In this document: positions 45,123-53,633 of the stretch, piece by piece
Layout: each line of letters starts with the position of its first letter
How positions within the stretch are numbered: the stretch's first letter is position 1
NCBI RefSeq assembly: GCF_013178945.1
Contig: NZ_JABFDM010000001.1
Span: 682,001 to 746,000 of the forward strand
From: Bradyrhizobium aeschynomenes
GTDB lineage: Bacteria; Pseudomonadota; Alphaproteobacteria; Rhizobiales; Xanthobacteraceae
Reading direction: 5' to 3'
Length of the DNA stretch: 64,000 nucleotides
Notes under the pieces: generated by a model
Told to the model about the DNA's origin: nothing
Databases searched by the model: none
Seen by the model: the letters and a program-made list of their open reading frames with translations, nothing else
Position numbers and translations under genes: made by a program

Positions 45123-45347
45123 ATGACCATCGACCCTATCACGTTCGTAGACACATCCTCTGGTGACGATGCATGCGTGCTGGTTCGCGTCGTCGGCGAC
45201 AGCGTCGGGTTGGTGCTGTCTTCGCGCACTGACGGAGACATCGAGGTCTTCATGGCGGCCGAAGAACTCGATCGGGTCATCGGTGCGCTTCAGCAAGCTC
45301 GCGTGGCGATGAGGCGCGAAGGAAACGGCATGACTGGCCCCAGCTGA
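45123..45347 (+). CDS. Small conserved hypothetical protein
   Basis: A 74-residue protein (MTIDPITFVD ... ACVLVRVVGDSVGLVLSS ... GDIEVFMAAEELDRVIGAL). The pattern of alternating strands followed by a helix is that of a compact alpha/beta fold and resembles short hypothetical proteins seen in Bradyrhizobium genomes. No catalytic residue is evident. It is preceded by the nested repeats, and no strong ribosome site is visible. Confidence 0.6.
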   Translation: MTIDPITFVDTSSGDDACVLVRVVGDSVGLVLSSRTDGDIEVFMAAEELDRVIGALQQARVAMRREGNGMTGPS

Positions 45348-45538
45348 ACGCACGTCTGGCAAAGGAGATCACGATTCCCGAATCGATCCTTCATATCGTC
45401 TTCAACATGTCCGTCGCCGCCACGTTGCGCGCTGCGCTCCAGCACGCCGGCCGCGACGAGCGCGTGGGCTTGAGCGCACGGCGAAGTCGCATGGTCCTGG
45501 CCTCCCGATGCTGAGGCTACTCTGGTGGTGATGATGAC

Positions 45539-45727
45539 CCGCCGGTCACGGGGGCAATCAAGCCCGGTCCCCGGGGAGAGTGCGTGACCATCGCGCAGGG
45601 AAGGCCGGTCGTCCGGCTGACCTGTGGTGACAGCCGCCTGCTTTTTTGCTGCAGGCGGGCCACGGGCATCAGCCGATGCCCGGCCTTCCCCGCGCCCTCG
45701 ACTTGGAGAGGGCGGGATTGATGATCA
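45539..45727. repeat. Long dispersed repeat, copy A2 (second half)
   Basis: Homologous to 2325-2510. Outer arms GGGAAGGCCGG (45598-45608) and CCGGCCTTCCC (45680-45690) pair perfectly. The inner hairpin CCGCCTGC/GCAGGCGG (45634-45641 and 45651-45658) has a T-rich loop and differs from copy A1 by two compensatory base-pair changes. Confidence 0.75.
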
Positions 45728-45824
45728 TGACTCGGGCAGACATGTCGCGAGAATGCCGATGCATGTTCCGTTCTCGCACAGCCAAGGCTCTCGCCTTCGC
45801 CTCGCCGGCCGGTGTGCGTGACTG

Positions 45825-45983
45825 CGCCCTCGCCCCCTTGTGGGAGAGGGCATGTAGGACAGAGCGGCAATTGCGGTTGGGTGAGGGGTATGCCTCTGCA
45901 AGCGACACTCGTTGAGAGAGACCCCTCACCCAACCGCGTTCGCGGATGGGCCGCACATGCCCTCTCCCACAAGGGGCGAGGGC
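45825..45983. repeat. REP-like palindromic repeat, type E
   Basis: Inverted repeat GCCCTCGCCCCCTTGTGGGA ... CCACAAGGGGCGAGGGC, including inner GTTGGGTGAGGGGT/ACCCCTCACCCAAC arms. A second copy is at 61045-61201. It ends about 115 bases before the trp leader peptide. Confidence 0.85.
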
Positions 45984-46098
45984 ACTGTATTGGGCAGCCG
46001 ACTCGCGGCTCCTCTGCTGATCTGGCGCCTCATCCTACCCCCCACCTGTGGCCCTGCCGCCCTTGACCGCGGCCTCCGCCCGTGGTCAGTTCCGTCCC

Positions 46099-46146
46099 AT
46101 GAGCACCCTCGTCCGCCCAGCCCGTCTCTGGTGGCGCACCTTGTAA
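46099..46146 (+). CDS. trpL: trp operon leader peptide
   Basis: A 15-codon reading frame encoding MSTLVRPARLWWRTL with two adjacent tryptophan codons (TGGTGG at 46129-46134). It lies 125 bases upstream of trpE(G) and is followed at once by hairpins that form a transcription attenuator. Under tryptophan shortage a ribosome would stall at the Trp pair. No strong ribosome site is seen. Attenuation of trpE(G) by a tandem-Trp leader is known from other Rhizobiales. Confidence 0.85.
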   Translation: MSTLVRPARLWWRTL

Positions 46147-46209
46147 AAGGTGGCCGGTGCGATTCATTTGACATTCGATCGCAGAGGGGCCGCCACGCAG
46201 CGGCGGCTT
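46137..46209 (+). promoter_or_regulatory. trp attenuator (alternative hairpins)
   Basis: Hairpin 1:2 is CACCTT-GTAA-AAGGTG (46137-46152), overlapping the leader stop. Hairpin 3:4 is GCCGCC/GGCGGC (46189-46194 and 46202-46207), the terminator candidate, followed only by TT. The competing 2:3 antiterminator pairs GGTGGCC (46149-46155) with GGCCGCC (46188-46194), seven pairs including one G-U. The three mutually exclusive structures are those expected for translation-controlled attenuation. Confidence 0.75.
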
Positions 46210-46271
46210 CCGGTTGGTCCTGTGTGGCGTTTCCTCGGCAAATTCCGTAAGAGGACGCCCAAGAGGACCCC

Positions 46272-48434
46272 ATGAACAGGACCGTTTTCGCCCTTCCGGC
46301 CCGCAGCGACTACCGCACCTCGAGCGGACTCGCGATCACGCGCGCCGTCGAGCAGTTTTCCGGCGGCGCCAGCCGGCTCGACGACCTGATCGACCTGCTC
46401 GACCGCCGCCGCGGCGTGGTGCTGTCCTCCGGCACGACCGTGCCTGGCCGCTACGAGAGTTTCGATCTCGGATTCGCCGATCCGCCGCTGGTGCTTGAGA
46501 CCAAGGGCACGGATTTCACCCTGCAGGCGCTGAACCGCCGCGGCGAGGTGCTGATCGCGTTCCTGAAGGACACGCTGCGCGAGCCCTGCGTGGTGATCAC
46601 CGAGGCCTCCCCGGCGCGGCTGGCCGGCCACATCGTCCGCGGGCCCGCGCCGGTCGAGGAGGACCAGCGTACGCGGCGCGCCAGCGTGATGTCGCTGGTG
46701 CGGGCGATGATCGCGGCGCTCGCGGCCAATGACGATCCGCTGCTCGGCCTGTTCGGCGCCTTCGCCTACGACCTCGTGTTTCAGATCGAGGATCTCGAGC
46801 AGAAGCGGCCGCGCGAGAAAGACCAGCGCGACATCGTGCTCTATGTGCCCGACCGCCTGCTGGCCTACGACCGCGCCACCGGCCGCGGCGTGGTCCTTTC
46901 TTACGATTTTTCCTGGAACGGCCAGTCGACCTCCGCTCTGCCGCGCGAAACCGACGCGAGCGTCTATCTCAAGGAGCCGCGCCAGGGCTTCGCCGACCAC
47001 GCGCCCGGAGAGTATCAGGCCACGGTCGAGAAGGCCCGTGCGGCGTTCGCCCGCGGCGATCTGTTCGAGGCGGTGCCCGGCCAGCTGTTCGCCGAGCCCT
47101 GCGAGCGTTCGCCGGCCGAAGTGTTCCAGCGGCTCTGCCGCATCAACCCGTCGCCCTATGGCGCCCTGATGAATCTCGGCGATGGCGAGTTTCTCGTCTC
47201 GGCCTCGCCGGAAATGTTCGTCCGCTCCGACGGCCGTCGGGTCGAGACCTGTCCCATCTCCGGCACCATCGCCCGCGGCCGCGACGCCATCGGCGATGCC
47301 GAGCAGATCCGCCAGCTCCTGAACTCGGAGAAGGACGAGTTCGAGCTCAACATGTGCACCGACGTCGACCGCAACGACAAGGCGCGCATCTGCGTCCCCG
47401 GCACCATCAAGGTGCTCGCGCGCCGCCAGATCGAAACCTATTCGAAGCTGTTCCACACCGTCGACCATGTCGAAGGCATGCTGCGGCCGGGCTTCGACGC
47501 GCTCGACGCGTTCCTGACCCACGCCTGGGCCGTGACCGTGACCGGCGCGCCAAAACTGTGGGCGATGCAGTTCGTCGAGGACCATGAGCGCTCGCCGCGG
47601 CGCTGGTATGCCGGCGCTATCGGCGCGGTGAACTTCGATGGCTCGATCAACACCGGTCTGACCATCCGCACCATCCGCATGAAGGACGGGCTTGCCGAGG
47701 TCCGCGTCGGCGCCACCTGTTTGTTCGATTCCGATCCCGCGGCCGAGGATCGCGAGTGCCAGGTCAAGGCGGCGGCCTTGTTCCAAGCCCTGCGCGGCGA
47801 TCCGCCGAAGCCGCTGTCCTCGACCGCGCCGGACGCCACCGGCTCCGGCAAGAACGTGCTGCTGATCGATCACGACGACTCCTTCGTGCACATGCTGGCC
47901 GATTATTTCCGCCAGGTCGGCGCCAACGTCACCGTGGTGCGTTACGTCCACGCCCTGAAGATGCTGGCCGAGCGCAGCTGGGATCTGATCGTGCTGTCGC
48001 CGGGGCCGGGCCGCCCGGAGGACTTCAAGATTTCGACCACCATCGACGCGGCGCTTGCCAAGAAGCTGCCGATCTTCGGCGTGTGCCTGGGCGTGCAGGC
48101 GATGGGCGAGTATTTCGGCGGCCAGCTCGGGCAGCTGGCTCAGCCGGCGCATGGAAGGCCGTCGCGGGTCCAGGTGCGCGGCGGCCGCCTGATGCAGGGG
48201 TTGCCGAACGAGATCGTCATCGGCCGTTATCATTCGCTGTTCGTCGAGCGCGACAGCATGCCGGAGGTGCTGACGGTGACGGCGGCGACCGAGGACGGCG
48301 TGGCGATGGCGATCGAGCACAAGACGCTGCCGGTCGGCGGCGTGCAGTTCCACCCGGAATCGCTGATGTCGCTCGGCGATGCCGTGGGTTTGAGGATCGT
48401 GGAGAATGCGTTCCGGCTCAATCAGCCGGGGTAA
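46272..48434 (+). CDS. trpE(G): Fused anthranilate synthase, components I and II
   Basis: A 720-residue fusion. Residues 1 to about 515 are TrpE, with CPISGTIARGRDAIGDAEQI, NMCTDVDRNDKARICVPGTI and AGAIGAVNFDGSINTGLTIR; residues from about 530 are the glutamine amidotransferase TrpG, with the Cys nucleophile in FGVCLGVQAM and the His/Glu in GVQFHPESL. It makes anthranilate from chorismate and glutamine. The fusion is typical of Rhizobiales. Its expression is probably set by the trpL attenuator just upstream. Confidence 0.96.
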   Translation: MNRTVFALPARSDYRTSSGLAITRAVEQFSGGASRLDDLIDLLDRRRGVVLSSGTTVPGRYESFDLGFADPPLVLETKGTDFTLQALNRRGEVLIAFLKDTLREPCVVITEASPARLAGHIVRGPAPVEEDQRTRRASVMSLVRAMIAALAANDDPLLGLFGAFAYDLVFQIEDLEQKRPREKDQRDIVLYVPDRLLAYDRATGRGVVLSYDFSWNGQSTSALPRETDASVYLKEPRQGFADHAPGEYQATVEKARAAFARGDLFEAVPGQLFAEPCERSPAEVFQRLCRINPSPYGALMNLGDGEFLVSASPEMFVRSDGRRVETCPISGTIARGRDAIGDAEQIRQLLNSEKDEFELNMCTDVDRNDKARICVPGTIKVLARRQIETYSKLFHTVDHVEGMLRPGFDALDAFLTHAWAVTVTGAPKLWAMQFVEDHERSPRRWYAGAIGAVNFDGSINTGLTIRTIRMKDGLAEVRVGATCLFDSDPAAEDRECQVKAAALFQALRGDPPKPLSSTAPDATGSGKNVLLIDHDDSFVHMLADYFRQVGANVTVVRYVHALKMLAERSWDLIVLSPGPGRPEDFKISTTIDAALAKKLPIFGVCLGVQAMGEYFGGQLGQLAQPAHGRPSRVQVRGGRLMQGLPNEIVIGRYHSLFVERDSMPEVLTVTAATEDGVAMAIEHKTLPVGGVQFHPESLMSLGDAVGLRIVENAFRLNQPG

Positions 48435-48446
48435 CAGGTGGTTGCC

Positions 48447-48528
48447 GTCATCGCGAGGAGCGCGAGCGACGAAGCGATCCAGAGTTGTTTTCGTGGCCCT
48501 GGATTGCTTCGCTTCGCTCGCAATGACG
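48447..48528. repeat. REP-like palindromic repeat, type D (second copy)
   Basis: GTCATCGCGAGGAGCGCGAG ... CTTCGCTCGCAATGACGG, between trpE(G) and apt on the same strand. Confidence 0.85.
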
Positions 48529-48569
48529 GATTCCTCGCGGTCACGGCCAAATAAGGTAGCGAGTGCACG

Positions 48570-49109
48570 ATGACGTTCGATCTGGACATCAAGAACACGG
48601 TCCGCACCATTCCGGACTATCCGAAGCCGGGCATCCTGTTCCGGGACATCACGACGCTGCTGGCGGACGCACGCGCGTTCCGCCGCGCGGTCGACGAATT
48701 GGTGCATCCCTGGGCCGGCTCGAAGATCGACAAGGTCGCGGGCATCGAGGCGCGCGGCTTCATTCTCGGCGGCGCGGTCGCGCATCAGGTCTCGGCCGGC
48801 TTCGTGCCGATCCGCAAGAAGGGCAAGCTGCCGCACAAGACGGTCAGCATGTCCTATGCGCTGGAATACGGCACCGACGAGATGGAGATGCATGTCGACG
48901 CGGTGCAGCCGGGCGAGCGCGTGATCCTGGTCGACGACCTCATCGCCACCGGCGGCACGGCCGAAGGCGCGGTGAAGCTGCTGCGGCAGATCGGCGCCAC
49001 GGTGGTGGCGGCCTGCTTCATCATCGACCTGCCGGATCTCGGCGGCGCCGCCAAGTTGCGGGCGCTCGACGTGCCCGTCCGCACGCTGATCTCGTTCGAG
49101 GGCCACTAG
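48570..49109 (+). CDS. apt: Adenine phosphoribosyltransferase
   Basis: A 179-residue Apt. Typical features are [20 protein letters not shown] at the start, [14 protein letters not shown], and the PRPP-binding motif [14 protein letters not shown] near residue 118. It salvages adenine to AMP. Length matches the family. It stands alone after a type D repeat; the stop codon is part of a 12-base inverted repeat with 49306-49317. Confidence 0.95.
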   Translation: MTFDLDIKNTVRTIPDYPKPGILFRDITTLLADARAFRRAVDELVHPWAGSKIDKVAGIEARGFILGGAVAHQVSAGFVPIRKKGKLPHKTVSMSYALEYGTDEMEMHVDAVQPGERVILVDDLIATGGTAEGAVKLLRQIGATVVAACFIIDLPDLGGAAKLRALDVPVRTLISFEGH

Positions 49110-49152
49110 ACGAGCGCTTCTGAAGTCCTGGCACATTGATCATGTAACCCCG

Positions 49153-49257
49153 GCTGTCATCGTCCGCGAAAGCGGACGATCCAGTACGCTGTGACGCCTC
49201 GGTGACTCTCTTCTGCCGCGGAGTACTGGATGCCCCGCTTTCGCGGAGCATGACAGC
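49153..49257. repeat. REP-like palindromic repeat, type F
   Basis: GCTGTCATCGTCCGCGAAAG ... CTTTCGCGGAGCATGACAGC, with inner GGATCCAGTAC-type arms. It is enclosed by the 12-base inverted repeat ACTAGACGAGCG (49105-49116) / CGCTCGTCTAGT (49306-49317) and lies between two convergent genes. Confidence 0.8.
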
Positions 49258-49327
49258 GGTGGGGACGGCGAGAACTCGGCACGGAAACGACCGGTTCTCA
49301 GGAGACGCTCGTCTAGTCTAGGGAGCG

Positions 49328-49996
49328 TCAGGACCGCTGCATCAGGAGTTCGGTCTCGATCTCACGCAGCGCATAATAATTGCGCCGGATCCATTGATAG
49401 AGCTCGGTCGACGGATCGCGCTCCTGCCGCAGGTAGCCGGTGAAGGAGAACGAGTAGCGCTCGATATAGGTTTTCAGGAACGCCGGCAGCGCTGCGATCT
49501 TCAGATGCTTGCTGCGGCTGTACAGCTGGGGCAGCTCCTCGCGCAGCACGTGGTCGTTCTCGACCACGATCAGCTGGGCCTTCGGGATCTGCCGCCGCAG
49601 GGCGTCATAGGAGCGCATCGAGACGCGGTCGCCCTCGGCACAATACAGCACGATCGGGACCACGTTCCGCCGTGCAGCCTCCTTCAAAAAGCCGATCTGT
49701 TCGGACATTTTGAAGAACTCGTCGAACGAGTAGTAGCCGAGGTCGATCACCTTCGGGATGCCGTCGTTGAGGATCACCCGGTCCATCAGCTGGATCTTGC
49801 CGTAGGTGTCCTCGATGGTCGCGGTTTCCGTGACCTGGGGCAGGAAATCGAGCAGCGACGGCTCGCGCAGGGTCACGTCGAAGGCGAGCACCTGGCCGTT
49901 CTTGAGCAGCAGGAACTCGCTCAGCACGCGCGCGAGCAGCGTCTTCCCGGACTGCGGCCGGGGCGAGCAGACGATGTAGACGGGCGTCGCGGGCAT
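49328..49996 (-). CDS. ParA-like P-loop ATPase with altered Walker A
   Basis: A 222-residue P-loop NTPase. The nucleotide site YIVCSPRPQSGKTLLARVLS is a SIMIBI-type Walker A, but the signature lysine of ParA/MinD (KGGxxGKT) is replaced by arginine (RPQSGKT). Later parts (VIDLGYYSFDEFFKMSEQIG) replace the usual DTPP motif. The C-terminal 60 residues are helical and charged. It follows the second ParA-like gene after 56 bases on the same strand, so the two are probably made together. Function unknown. Confidence 0.7.
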   Translation of the reverse strand: MPATPVYIVCSPRPQSGKTLLARVLSEFLLLKNGQVLAFDVTLREPSLLDFLPQVTETATIEDTYGKIQLMDRVILNDGIPKVIDLGYYSFDEFFKMSEQIGFLKEAARRNVVPIVLYCAEGDRVSMRSYDALRRQIPKAQLIVVENDHVLREELPQLYSRSKHLKIAALPAFLKTYIERYSFSFTGYLRQERDPSTELYQWIRRNYYALREIETELLMQRS

Positions 49997-50052
49997 CCAA
50001 CCTATATCAGGTCAAACGTGCTTGCGATAAAGCCCCATCATTCACGGAGGTA

Positions 50053-50814
50053 CTATTTTTCCCCGGCCGGCCGCGGCGGCGCCGCCTTGGTCGAGCCGAC
50101 GATGTCGGTCAGCTTGATGCGGTCGTACTCGCTCCAGACATTGGCGAGCCAGTGCCGGACATAGCCGCGCAGCACGAAGGAGTAGTTGGCCGCCTCGTCG
50201 CGCGGGCCCTTGTTGGCGACGAATTTCAGGAACGGCACCGAGGCGACCTCGACCTGCTCGAACGCCATTTCGTTCAGCTTCGGGATGGTCAGCTCGGTCG
50301 CGTCCTTGATGCGGTGGAAGTAGGAATTGTAGGTCGACTGGTCCCACTCGAAGAAGCTGGTGTTGTTGATGAAGTTCTTCACCAGGAAGTATTTCGCGCC
50401 GATCATATAGCTCGCCGTCTCGGCGATCTCGTCGAGCGAGGCGATCGAGGAGCCCAGGATGTGGAACACCGCGAAGGTGATCTGACCGGAGCGGGCGGCA
50501 TCGAGGAAACCGATGTCGCGGAGCGCGGCGAGGGTGGGCGACATCAGGCCGGCGCGGACGTCGATTACGGTCACCGACGGCGCCACCGCGCTCAGCGTGT
50601 CGAAGATCTTCATCTGGTCCGGCGTCGAGTTCATGTCGACGATCTCGGTGATCTCGGGGTGGAAGCGCTTCAGGGTGCCGCGCGGATGCTCGGTGTCGAA
50701 CGCCCGGGTGGGGACGTTGTTGGCGCTGAAATAATCGAGCAACGTCCGCGACACCGTGGTCTTGCCGACCCCGCCCTTGTCCGCGCCCACCACAACCACT
50801 GCCGGTTTCGCCAT
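50053..50814 (-). CDS. ParA-like ATPase
   Basis: A 253-residue ATPase with the complete deviant Walker A ADKGGVGKTTVSRTLLDYFS at residues 10-29 and a strand-loop VTVIDVRAGLMSP in place of the switch II DTPP. The C-terminal half is unique (YFLVKNFINNTSFFEWDQST). I recognise no named subfamily. The ATG at 50814 is preceded by AAGGA. As the first gene of a two-ATPase unit it may carry the active site for a complex with the Arg-containing partner encoded downstream; this is inference. Confidence 0.75.
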   Translation of the reverse strand: MAKPAVVVVGADKGGVGKTTVSRTLLDYFSANNVPTRAFDTEHPRGTLKRFHPEITEIVDMNSTPDQMKIFDTLSAVAPSVTVIDVRAGLMSPTLAALRDIGFLDAARSGQITFAVFHILGSSIASLDEIAETASYMIGAKYFLVKNFINNTSFFEWDQSTYNSYFHRIKDATELTIPKLNEMAFEQVEVASVPFLKFVANKGPRDEAANYSFVLRGYVRHWLANVWSEYDRIKLTDIVGSTKAAPPRPAGEK

Positions 50815-51078
50815 GGAAAGTCCTTCAGCCCTGAGGCCGGCCAGGGGGCCGGCGCTTTGCATTCTGCTTTGGGCGCGAACATGGCAGAAACGCTGGAGAA
50901 TTCAAATTCATTGCAGCACGGGACGGGGGAAATTTGCGCCGTCGTCCCGACAGGCCGGAGCAATCCGGAGCCTTCCGGCCGGATTCTCCGCTCCGGCTCG
51001 GAGAGAGTTGAGAGGAAGTGGCAGGACGGCTGCACGCGCGACGCGATCCGCGCGCGATTCGTGCCCCGAGCTTCGGGA

Positions 51079-52269
51079 TCAATGCCGGCCCCAGGGACCG
51101 GAGGCCGGGGTGGTCCAGGGACCCTGAGGCGCGTCGGCCGGAGCGGGCGAGGCGTTCGGGGCTTCCGCATGGCCCCAGGGACCCTCGGAGGGCAGTGGAG
51201 GCGGAGCAGTCTCGTCCGCCGGTTCGGCGTCGGTGGCGGCGGTCTCGGACGGCAGCGCCAGCGGGCCCGGGTCATGGCCGCCGGCGAACTTGATCAGCGC
51301 CTGGACGCGGGCATCGACCGAGGGGTGGGTGGCGAACAGGTCGGCGAAGCCCTCGCGCGGATTGTCGACGCACAATTCCATCACCGCGGAGGTCGCACCG
51401 GGCAGCTCGCCCCGGCCCTCGATCTTGCGCAGCGCGCTGATCATGGCGTCCGGATTTTTGGTCAGCTCGACCGCACCGGCATCGGCGAGGTACTCGCGGG
51501 TGCGCGACAGCGCCAGCTTGACGACCTGGGAGAGCAGCCAGGCCAGCACGATCAGCACCACAGCGATGATCACGACGATGATGGCGCCGCCGCCGGAGCC
51601 CTTGCGGTCGGAATCGGACGAGGAGGAGGAGGAGGAGGACGAGCGGCCCCAGCCGCCGCCCCAGCTCATGTTGGTGAACAGGCGGAAGAACAATTCGCCG
51701 AAGAAGCCGACCACGCCGGCGATGATCACGGCCACCACCATCAGCTGGACGTCGCCGTTGCGGATATGGGTGAGCTCGTGGCCGAGCACGGCCTCGATCT
51801 CCTGGTCGTCGAGCGCGGCAAGGAGGCCCGTGGTGACGGTGACCGAATATTGCCGCGGATTGAGCCCGGTGGCGAAGGCGTTCAGCGCCGGGCTGTCCAT
51901 GATCTTCAGCTGCGGCATGGTGATGCCGCGCGAGATGCAGAGGTTCTCGAGCAGATTGTACAGCCGCGGCTGCTCCTGGCGCGTCACCGCGGTCCCGCCG
52001 GTCACCGCGTCGATCATCTTCTGGTGGAAGAAATAGGCGATCACGATCCAGGTCGCCGCGCCGATCGTCGCCCAGGGCAAGGCTTTGATCAGGTCGCGCG
52101 TGGCGGCGTTCATGTAATAGGCGACGCTGCCATTGCCGTTGATCATGACCTCCGCGATCAGCGCGCCGGCAAACACCAGCACGTAGATCAGCAGGAACAG
52201 GCCGCCGAGCAGCAGCATCGAACGGGTCTTGTTCGACGCGATGTGGGTGTAGAGACCATAGGCAGCCAT
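51079..52269 (-). CDS. M48 family membrane metalloprotease
   Basis: A 396-residue M48 peptidase. Two N-terminal membrane segments (MLLLGGLFLLIYVLVFAGAL and LIKALPWATIGAATWIVIAY) precede the catalytic domain with HELTHIRNG (HExxH) and the third ligand in TREYLADAGAVELT. Two more segments lie between them, separated by a serine/aspartate-rich loop. The proline-rich tail is low complexity. It is HtpX-like and probably a membrane-protein quality protease. The following lemA gene reads in the same direction upstream of it; the lemA-M48 pair is common in bacteria. Confidence 0.9.
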   Translation of the reverse strand: MAAYGLYTHIASNKTRSMLLLGGLFLLIYVLVFAGALIAEVMINGNGSVAYYMNAATRDLIKALPWATIGAATWIVIAYFFHQKMIDAVTGGTAVTRQEQPRLYNLLENLCISRGITMPQLKIMDSPALNAFATGLNPRQYSVTVTTGLLAALDDQEIEAVLGHELTHIRNGDVQLMVVAVIIAGVVGFFGELFFRLFTNMSWGGGWGRSSSSSSSSSDSDRKGSGGGAIIVVIIAVVLIVLAWLLSQVVKLALSRTREYLADAGAVELTKNPDAMISALRKIEGRGELPGATSAVMELCVDNPREGFADLFATHPSVDARVQALIKFAGGHDPGPLALPSETAATDAEPADETAPPPLPSEGPWGHAEAPNASPAPADAPQGPWTTPASGPWGRH

Positions 52270-52302
52270 GGCGTCGGGCCCTTCAGGCGCTAGGGCGCGG
52301 GC

Positions 52303-52860
52303 TCAGAACTTGACGCTGGGCGCGGTCTCGACCTCCGCCCGGCTGGTGCCGAGATCGAAGAATTCCTTGCGGGTGAAGCCGAAGGTGCCGGCGAACAGCG
52401 CCGCGGGCAGCTGCTGGATGCCGGTATTGTACTCCTGCACGGCATTGTTGAAGAAGCGGCGGCTGGCGGCGATCTTGTTCTCGATATCGGAGAGCTCGCC
52501 GGCGAGTTGCTGGAAATTGGCGTTGGCCTTGAGGTCCGGATAGGCCTCGGACAGCGCGATCAGCCGTCCGAGCGCGCCGGACAGCTGGCCTTCGGCGGCG
52601 GAAACCTGGGCCGGTCCCTGCGCCGAAATGGCCGCGTTCCGGGCCTTGATGACCTCGTCCAGCGTGCCGCGCTCATGTGCGGCATAGCCTTTCACGGTCT
52701 CGACCAGGTTCGGGATCAGGTCGTGGCGCAGCTTGAGCTGGACGTCGATGTCGGCAAAGGCCTGGCCGACGCGCTGGCTCAGGGCCACCAGCCGGTTGTA
52801 GGCGCCGAAGGCGAACAGCACGAGAATGACGAGGATGCCGAGGACGATCCAGCCGGACAT
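52303..52860 (-). CDS. LemA family protein
   Basis: A 185-residue protein with an N-terminal membrane anchor (WIVLGILVILVLFAFGAYN) and a helical bundle typical of LemA (VGQAFADIDVQLKLRHDLIP followed by NLVETVKGYAAHE). The ATG at 52860 is chosen because it places the anchor at the start. The family has no defined biochemical role but is regularly paired with M48 or TPM proteins, as here: the M48 gene follows 33 bases after the stop. Confidence 0.92.
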   Translation of the reverse strand: MSGWIVLGILVILVLFAFGAYNRLVALSQRVGQAFADIDVQLKLRHDLIPNLVETVKGYAAHERGTLDEVIKARNAAISAQGPAQVSAAEGQLSGALGRLIALSEAYPDLKANANFQQLAGELSDIENKIAASRRFFNNAVQEYNTGIQQLPAALFAGTFGFTRKEFFDLGTSRAEVETAPSVKF

Positions 52861-53049
52861 GACAGGCTCCGAGGAAAGGGCAGGAGGGTAGGGCGGCCAA
52901 CGCATGGCGACGCCGCCGGATCCCTCATGGGACCGGCGTGCATTGGTCGCCGCAGGATGGGTGCCCGTTCAAGCCGGATCGGCAGAAGCGCTGGGTTCGA
53001 CTGGCGACCGGAAGGGCGTGGGTGCGTCAGGCCGTGCGGTCTGGAGCCC

Positions 53050-53490
53050 TCAATACGGGCGGGCGACCTTCCACTTCTGGTCGGGATCGTTGCCCTTGAT
53101 GTCGCCGGGAGCGCTGTCGAGCTGCGAGGTGTAGAGCGGGCGGTAGCGATAGGCCCACATCTTCTTGCCGTCGCTGCGCGTGATGACGGTGAAGTCGCCG
53201 GTCGCAACCGCGTTGTCGGGGGCGGGCAGCGGCGGGCGCTTCTGGGCGCAGTCGCCGTCGCAGGTCGACTTGTTCCCGGTATTGTCGCGCTCGGTGTAAT
53301 ACAGCGTCATGCCCTTGAGGTCGGTGAGGATCGGGCCGTTCTTGCCGATCACGGCCTTGGCCGGTGCCGGGCCGGCTTCCTGCTTGGGGGCAGGCGGCGG
53401 CTCGGATCCGTGACCTCCGCCATGTCCTCCGGCAAAGGCGGTCCCTGCCGAGGCCAGCAGCATTGCAGCGATCGTCATCGTCCTGAACAT
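53050..53490 (-). CDS. COG4315 family secreted protein
   Basis: A 146-residue exported protein. A signal peptide (MTIAAMLLASAGTAFA) is followed by a His/Gly-rich segment (GGHGGGHGSEPPPAP) and a domain with GMTLYYTERDNTGNKSTCDG, the Yx(F/W/Y)xxD-type motif and paired cysteines of COG4315 proteins. These are secreted proteins of unknown function, perhaps linked to peroxide or metal handling. AAGGGA precedes the ATG at good distance. Confidence 0.82.
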   Translation of the reverse strand: MFRTMTIAAMLLASAGTAFAGGHGGGHGSEPPPAPKQEAGPAPAKAVIGKNGPILTDLKGMTLYYTERDNTGNKSTCDGDCAQKRPPLPAPDNAVATGDFTVITRSDGKKMWAYRYRPLYTSQLDSAPGDIKGNDPDQKWKVARPY

Positions 53491-53633
53491 CGAAACGCGT
53501 TCCCTTGTGAGCAGCGCCTTCAGCGCCCGTTGCAGCTCACCGTAGCAAACGCGGGTTTTTCTCGGGTTTCGCGAAATCGAGAAAATGAGAGACAAGTTCG
53601 ACCTGATGTTAACCATGCTGGGCCGCGTGGGTA

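Noticed and set aside
45825..45983. CRISPR-like repeats in the intergenic regions
   Set aside because: The repeats are single palindromes, not regularly spaced direct repeats, and no cas gene is present.
46164..49136. Nearly 1000-codon open frame antisense to trpE(G) and apt
   Set aside because: It crosses two genes and the space between them on the other strand, has no recognisable motif, and both underlying genes are certain.
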